Positions 7,631 through 11,301 of a DNA stretch of 11,301 nt are shown in pieces. Source of the DNA: an uncultured Pseudomonadaceae bacterium (GTDB lineage: Bacteria > Pseudomonadota > Gammaproteobacteria > Pseudomonadales > Pseudomonadaceae); assembly GCA_947630465.1 (NCBI GenBank), contig CANRHT010000050.1:1-11301 (forward strand), read 5' to 3'. The position numbers and the translations under genes are program-made. Below the pieces are notes generated by a model. It ran no database searches, was not told the DNA's origin, and saw only the letters and a program-made list of their open reading frames with translations. Position 1 is the first letter of the stretch. Every line of letters begins with the position of its first letter.

Positions 7631-7667
7631 GCTATATAAGGTTTTCTACACAATACGAGCTTATAGC
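7631..7667. repeat. Imperfect inverted repeat in the mfd/gap divergent region
   Basis: GCTATATAAG (7631-7640) faces CTTATAGC (7660-7667), pairing over 8 bp with a TA bulge and a 19-nt loop. The right arm abuts the -35 hexamer of the gap promoter. It could be an operator, or chance in AT-rich DNA; no known regulator site is recognised. Confidence 0.3.
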
Positions 7668-7696
7668 TTGCCGCTTTCGTTTATGCAGTTGATAAT
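7668..7696 (+). promoter_or_regulatory. Probable sigma-70 promoter of gap
   Basis: TTGCCG (7668-7673), an exact 17-bp spacer, then GATAAT (7691-7696). Transcription would start near 7703, leaving a leader of about 29 nt before GTG 7732. The only Shine-Dalgarno candidate is a weak AGG (7721-7723), 8 nt from the start. The promoter lies directly beside an imperfect inverted repeat (7631-7667). Confidence 0.6.
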
Positions 7697-7731
7697 GTAC
7701 CCCTTTTTTAGCCCCTAAATAGGTATTCCAC

Positions 7732-9180
7732 GTGACTCAGAAGACTGACCAGTGTCTTGGTGAATGGATTGATCGCGAAGCCCTTGCCGAGGCAATGATT
7801 CCGCTTGTTGGCCAACTCTACCGCAGTAACAATGTGGTGACGTCCCTGTACGGACGCGGCTTAATCAACCGTTCTGTTATTGCAATTCTTAAAGCACACC
7901 GCTTTGCTCGTCACCGTGTGGGTAACGATTCAGAGCTGTCTGTGCGCGATACCTACCCGATTTTAAAGATCATGAGCGAAATGGATCTGGGTAGTGCGTC
8001 TGTTGATATCGGTAAAATGGCGGTTAAGTTCAACACCCAAGCCAATGGCCGCAGTCTTGAGCAGTTTGTCCATGAAGAGCTGGCTGCTGTAGCCGGTCAA
8101 CGTGATAACAACCTGCACCAAGGTACTGATGTCGTTCTTTATGGTTTTGGCCGTATTGGTCGTTTGCTGGCGCGTATTTTGGTTGCTAAAACCGGTGCCG
8201 GTGATGGTCTACGTTTGCGCGCTATTGTTGTGCGTAAAGGTGCGGAAAATGACTTGGCGAAACGTGCCAGCTTATTGCGCCGTGACTCAGTGCATGGTCC
8301 GTTCGATGGCACCATCGTGATTGATGAAGAAAATAATACTATGACGGTCAACGGCAGTCTGATCCAAGTGATCTACTCCAATGATCCGAAAACTGTTGAT
8401 TACACACAGTACGGCATTAAAGATGCGCTGCTGGTGGATAACACCGGTCGCTGGCGCGATGCGGAAGGTTTGGGTCAGCACTTGACCTGTGCCGGTATCA
8501 ATCGTGTGGTGTTGACGGCACCGGGTAAAGGTGAGATTAAAAATATCGTGCACGGTATTAACCATGCCGAGATTACTGCAGACGATAAAATCATCTCTGC
8601 AGCGTCATGCACCACCAACGCGATCGTGCCTGTGCTTAAAGCGATTAATGACAAGTTTGGTATCGTCAATGGTCACGTTGAAACCGTGCACTCATACACC
8701 AACGACCAAAACTTGATTGATAACTTCCACTCGGGCAGCCGTCGTGGTCGCAGTGCGCCATTGAACATGGTGATTACTGAAACAGGTGCGGCCACTGCTG
8801 CAGCTAAAGCGTTGCCGATTCTGAAAGGCAAGCTAACCGGTAACGCCATTCGTGTACCCACGCCGAACGTGTCGATGGCGATTCTTAACTTAAACCTTGA
8901 GAAGAGCACCGACCGTGAAGAAGTCAACGAGTACTTGCGCCAAATGGCCATGCACTCTGAACTGCAAAAGCAAATTGACTATGTCTGTTCAGAAGAAGTG
9001 GTGTCCACTGACTTTGTTGGCTCACGTCATGCGGGTGTAGTGGATGCAGAAGCAACCATTTGTACAGATAATCGTGTGATTTTGTATGTCTGGTATGACA
9101 ATGAATACGGTTACAGCTGTCAGGTGGTGCGTGTGATGGAAGAGATTTCAGGCGTTAACCCACCGGCCTTCCCACAATAG
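7732..9180 (+). CDS. gap: Glyceraldehyde-3-phosphate dehydrogenase, long form with N-terminal extension
   Basis: 482 residues, against about 330 for usual GAPDH. The first 130 or so (DQCLGEWIDREALAEAMIPL onward, with YGRGLINRSVIAILKAHRFA) form an extra helical-looking module of unknown role found in the mfd-linked Pseudomonas enzyme. The GAPDH core follows: dinucleotide-binding GFGRIGR (138-144), catalytic C293 in SCTTN (292-296), H320 in TVHSYTNDQ, phosphate-site TETGAA (349-354), R374 in RVPTPNVSM and N457 in WYDNEYGYS. It interconverts glyceraldehyde-3-phosphate and 1,3-bisphosphoglycerate in the cytoplasm. Where classical NAD enzymes have AIND after the second strand, this one reads AIVVRK (164-169), so NADP or dual cofactor use is possible (inference). 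The start is GTG 7732 with a weak AGG upstream; no earlier start is supported. It is divergent from mfd, has its own promoter and terminator, and is probably monocistronic. Confidence 0.95.
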   Translation: MTQKTDQCLGEWIDREALAEAMIPLVGQLYRSNNVVTSLYGRGLINRSVIAILKAHRFARHRVGNDSELSVRDTYPILKIMSEMDLGSASVDIGKMAVKFNTQANGRSLEQFVHEELAAVAGQRDNNLHQGTDVVLYGFGRIGRLLARILVAKTGAGDGLRLRAIVVRKGAENDLAKRASLLRRDSVHGPFDGTIVIDEENNTMTVNGSLIQVIYSNDPKTVDYTQYGIKDALLVDNTGRWRDAEGLGQHLTCAGINRVVLTAPGKGEIKNIVHGINHAEITADDKIISAASCTTNAIVPVLKAINDKFGIVNGHVETVHSYTNDQNLIDNFHSGSRRGRSAPLNMVITETGAATAAAKALPILKGKLTGNAIRVPTPNVSMAILNLNLEKSTDREEVNEYLRQMAMHSELQKQIDYVCSEEVVSTDFVGSRHAGVVDAEATICTDNRVILYVWYDNEYGYSCQVVRVMEEISGVNPPAFPQ

Positions 9181-9207
9181 TCGGTGTGCCGAGCTGAATG
9201 AAGTACA

Positions 9208-9237
9208 ACAAAGGGAGCCTTAAGGCTCCCTTTGTGT
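9208..9237 (+). terminator. Rho-independent terminator of gap
   Basis: A perfect palindrome over 9208-9235: a 12-bp stem (ACAAAGGGAGCC with GGCTCCCTTTGT) and a TTAA tetraloop, followed by GTTTT. It lies 28 bp after the gap stop and separates gap from the nqr operon. Confidence 0.93.
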
Positions 9238-9269
9238 TTTAAACCTGATACTTGGGCATGCTATGTACG

Positions 9270-9288
9270 ACTAAATGGGGTATTTAGT
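9270..9288. repeat. AT-rich perfect palindrome upstream of nqrA
   Basis: ACTAAAT (9270-9276) and ATTTAGT (9282-9288) are exact inverse complements around GGGGT. There is no T run after it, so it is not a terminator. It lies about 20-45 bp before the upstream candidate nqr promoter, a position suited to an activator or repressor site. The protein that would bind it is not known to me. Confidence 0.4.
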
Positions 9289-9307
9289 AGAAAATAGTGC
9301 TTTAGGC

Positions 9308-9337
9308 TGGCAAGTGACCGCCATGCCTCTTTATAAT
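9308..9337 (+). promoter_or_regulatory. Candidate upstream promoter of the nqr operon
   Basis: A consensus TATAAT (9332-9337) with a weak -35, TGGCAA (9308-9313), at 18 bp. It would give a leader of about 108 nt before ATG 9452. Confidence 0.45.
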
Positions 9338-9395
9338 CATCAGGATTATTTTTTAACGTCGGATTACTGTAAGTATTCTATGTTTTTGTAGAGGA

Positions 9396-10789
<1,394 letters not shown>

Positions 10790-10792
10790 GCA

Positions 10793-11301
10793 ATGGGTCT
10801 TCGTGCATTCCTTGATAAAATCGAGCACAACTTTGAAAAAGGTGGCAAGTACGAAAAATGGTATGCCTTGTATGAGGCAGCAGACACCATTTTCTATCGC
10901 CCCAAAAGCGTCACTAAAACCACAGCTCACGTACGCGATGGTGTTGACCTGAAGCGCATTATGATCACTGTGTGGTTGTGTGCGTTCCCGGCGATGTTCT
11001 TTGGTATGTGGAACATTGGTTATCAAGCCAACGTGATTTTTGAAGCCAATCCTGAGTTACTGGCCTCGCAAGAGGGCTGGCGCATGGCCTTAACCGGCAT
11101 GCTGGCAGGTTTTGATCCAAACAGTATTTGGGACAATATGATCCAAGGGGCCACTTGGTTCCTGCCGATTTATATGGTGACCTTTATTGCTGGTGGTTTC
11201 TGGGAAGTGTTGTTTGCTTCCATCCGTGGCCATGAGATTAACGAAGGTTTTTTCGTTACCTCGATTCTCTTTGCGTTGATCCTGCCGCCGAGCATTCCTT
11301 T
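10793..11301 (+). CDS. nqrB: NADH:quinone oxidoreductase subunit B, N-terminal part
   Basis: 169 full codons are present before the window ends; the family is about 400 residues. NqrB is the main membrane subunit of NQR, carrying FMN bound to a threonine (outside this window), riboflavin and the quinone site. Visible features are the amphipathic N-terminus ([20 protein letters not shown]), the [11 protein letters not shown] segment, a first membrane helix (about 56-75), a second (about 121-143), and the start of a third (about 154 on). [10 protein letters not shown] contains G134, G135 and E138, which align with G140, G141 and E144 of V. cholerae NqrB, residues tied to quinone and korormicin/HQNO binding (numbering from memory). 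The [19 protein letters not shown] stretch is strongly family-specific. Start ATG 10793 has GGAGGG 7 nt upstream. Confidence 0.95.
   Translation, partial: MGLRAFLDKIEHNFEKGGKYEKWYALYEAADTIFYRPKSVTKTTAHVRDGVDLKRIMITVWLCAFPAMFFGMWNIGYQANVIFEANPELLASQEGWRMALTGMLAGFDPNSIWDNMIQGATWFLPIYMVTFIAGGFWEVLFASIRGHEINEGFFVTSILFALILPPSIP

Noticed and set aside
9309..9321. Possible sigma-54 promoter (GG...GC) upstream of nqrA
   Set aside because: The GG and GC are separated by 9 bases instead of 10, and the rest of the -24/-12 consensus does not match.

Overview
This looks like ordinary core chromosome from a gammaproteobacterium of the Pseudomonadaceae, probably a lineage with G+C near 50% rather than the 60-67% of typical Pseudomonas (G+C judged by eye, not computed). 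Three things support this: the mfd / long-form gap pair in divergent orientation with a csiV-type gene behind mfd, the kdsB-phosphatase-murB order, and the nqr operon beside gap. All three match Pseudomonas arrangements as I remember them, and the Mfd and GAPDH proteins read as close Pseudomonas homologues.

Layout. (1) 1-1723, plus strand: a tightly packed envelope operon with the 3' end of kdsB (Kdo activation for LPS), a low-molecular-weight tyrosine phosphatase, and murB (peptidoglycan precursor reductase). Its junctions are overlaps or near-overlaps. (2) 1889-3463, plus strand: a single-gene unit for an exported three-domain thioredoxin-MsrA-MsrB methionine sulfoxide reductase of the Neisseria PilB type. 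It ends at a strong hairpin that can serve as a terminator from both sides. (3) 3549-7574, minus strand: mfd (transcription-repair coupling factor) followed 21 bp later by a small exported CsiV-family protein, a likely two-gene operon. (4) 7575-7731: a divergent promoter region. (5) 7732-9180, plus strand: a long glyceraldehyde-3-phosphate dehydrogenase with an N-terminal extension of about 130 residues, followed by a very clear terminator. (6) 9181-9451: a 271-bp leader with two candidate promoters and an AT-rich palindrome. (7) 9452-11301, plus strand: nqrA and the first 169 codons of nqrB, the start of the operon for the respiratory NADH:quinone oxidoreductase (NQR), which is cut by the window edge.

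How the genes fit together: kdsB and murB serve envelope biogenesis, msrAB would repair oxidised envelope proteins, CsiV probably acts on the periplasmic cell wall, Mfd handles stalled RNA polymerase, and gap and nqr serve carbon and energy metabolism. They are neighbours rather than one pathway.

I see no mobile element, CRISPR array, RNA gene, phage segment or convincing new system. The points most worth checking are the Neisseria-like three-domain Msr protein sitting among Pseudomonas core genes, the unusual GAPDH (extension, and no Asp at the usual NAD-selecting site), and the unexplained palindromes in the two regulatory regions.
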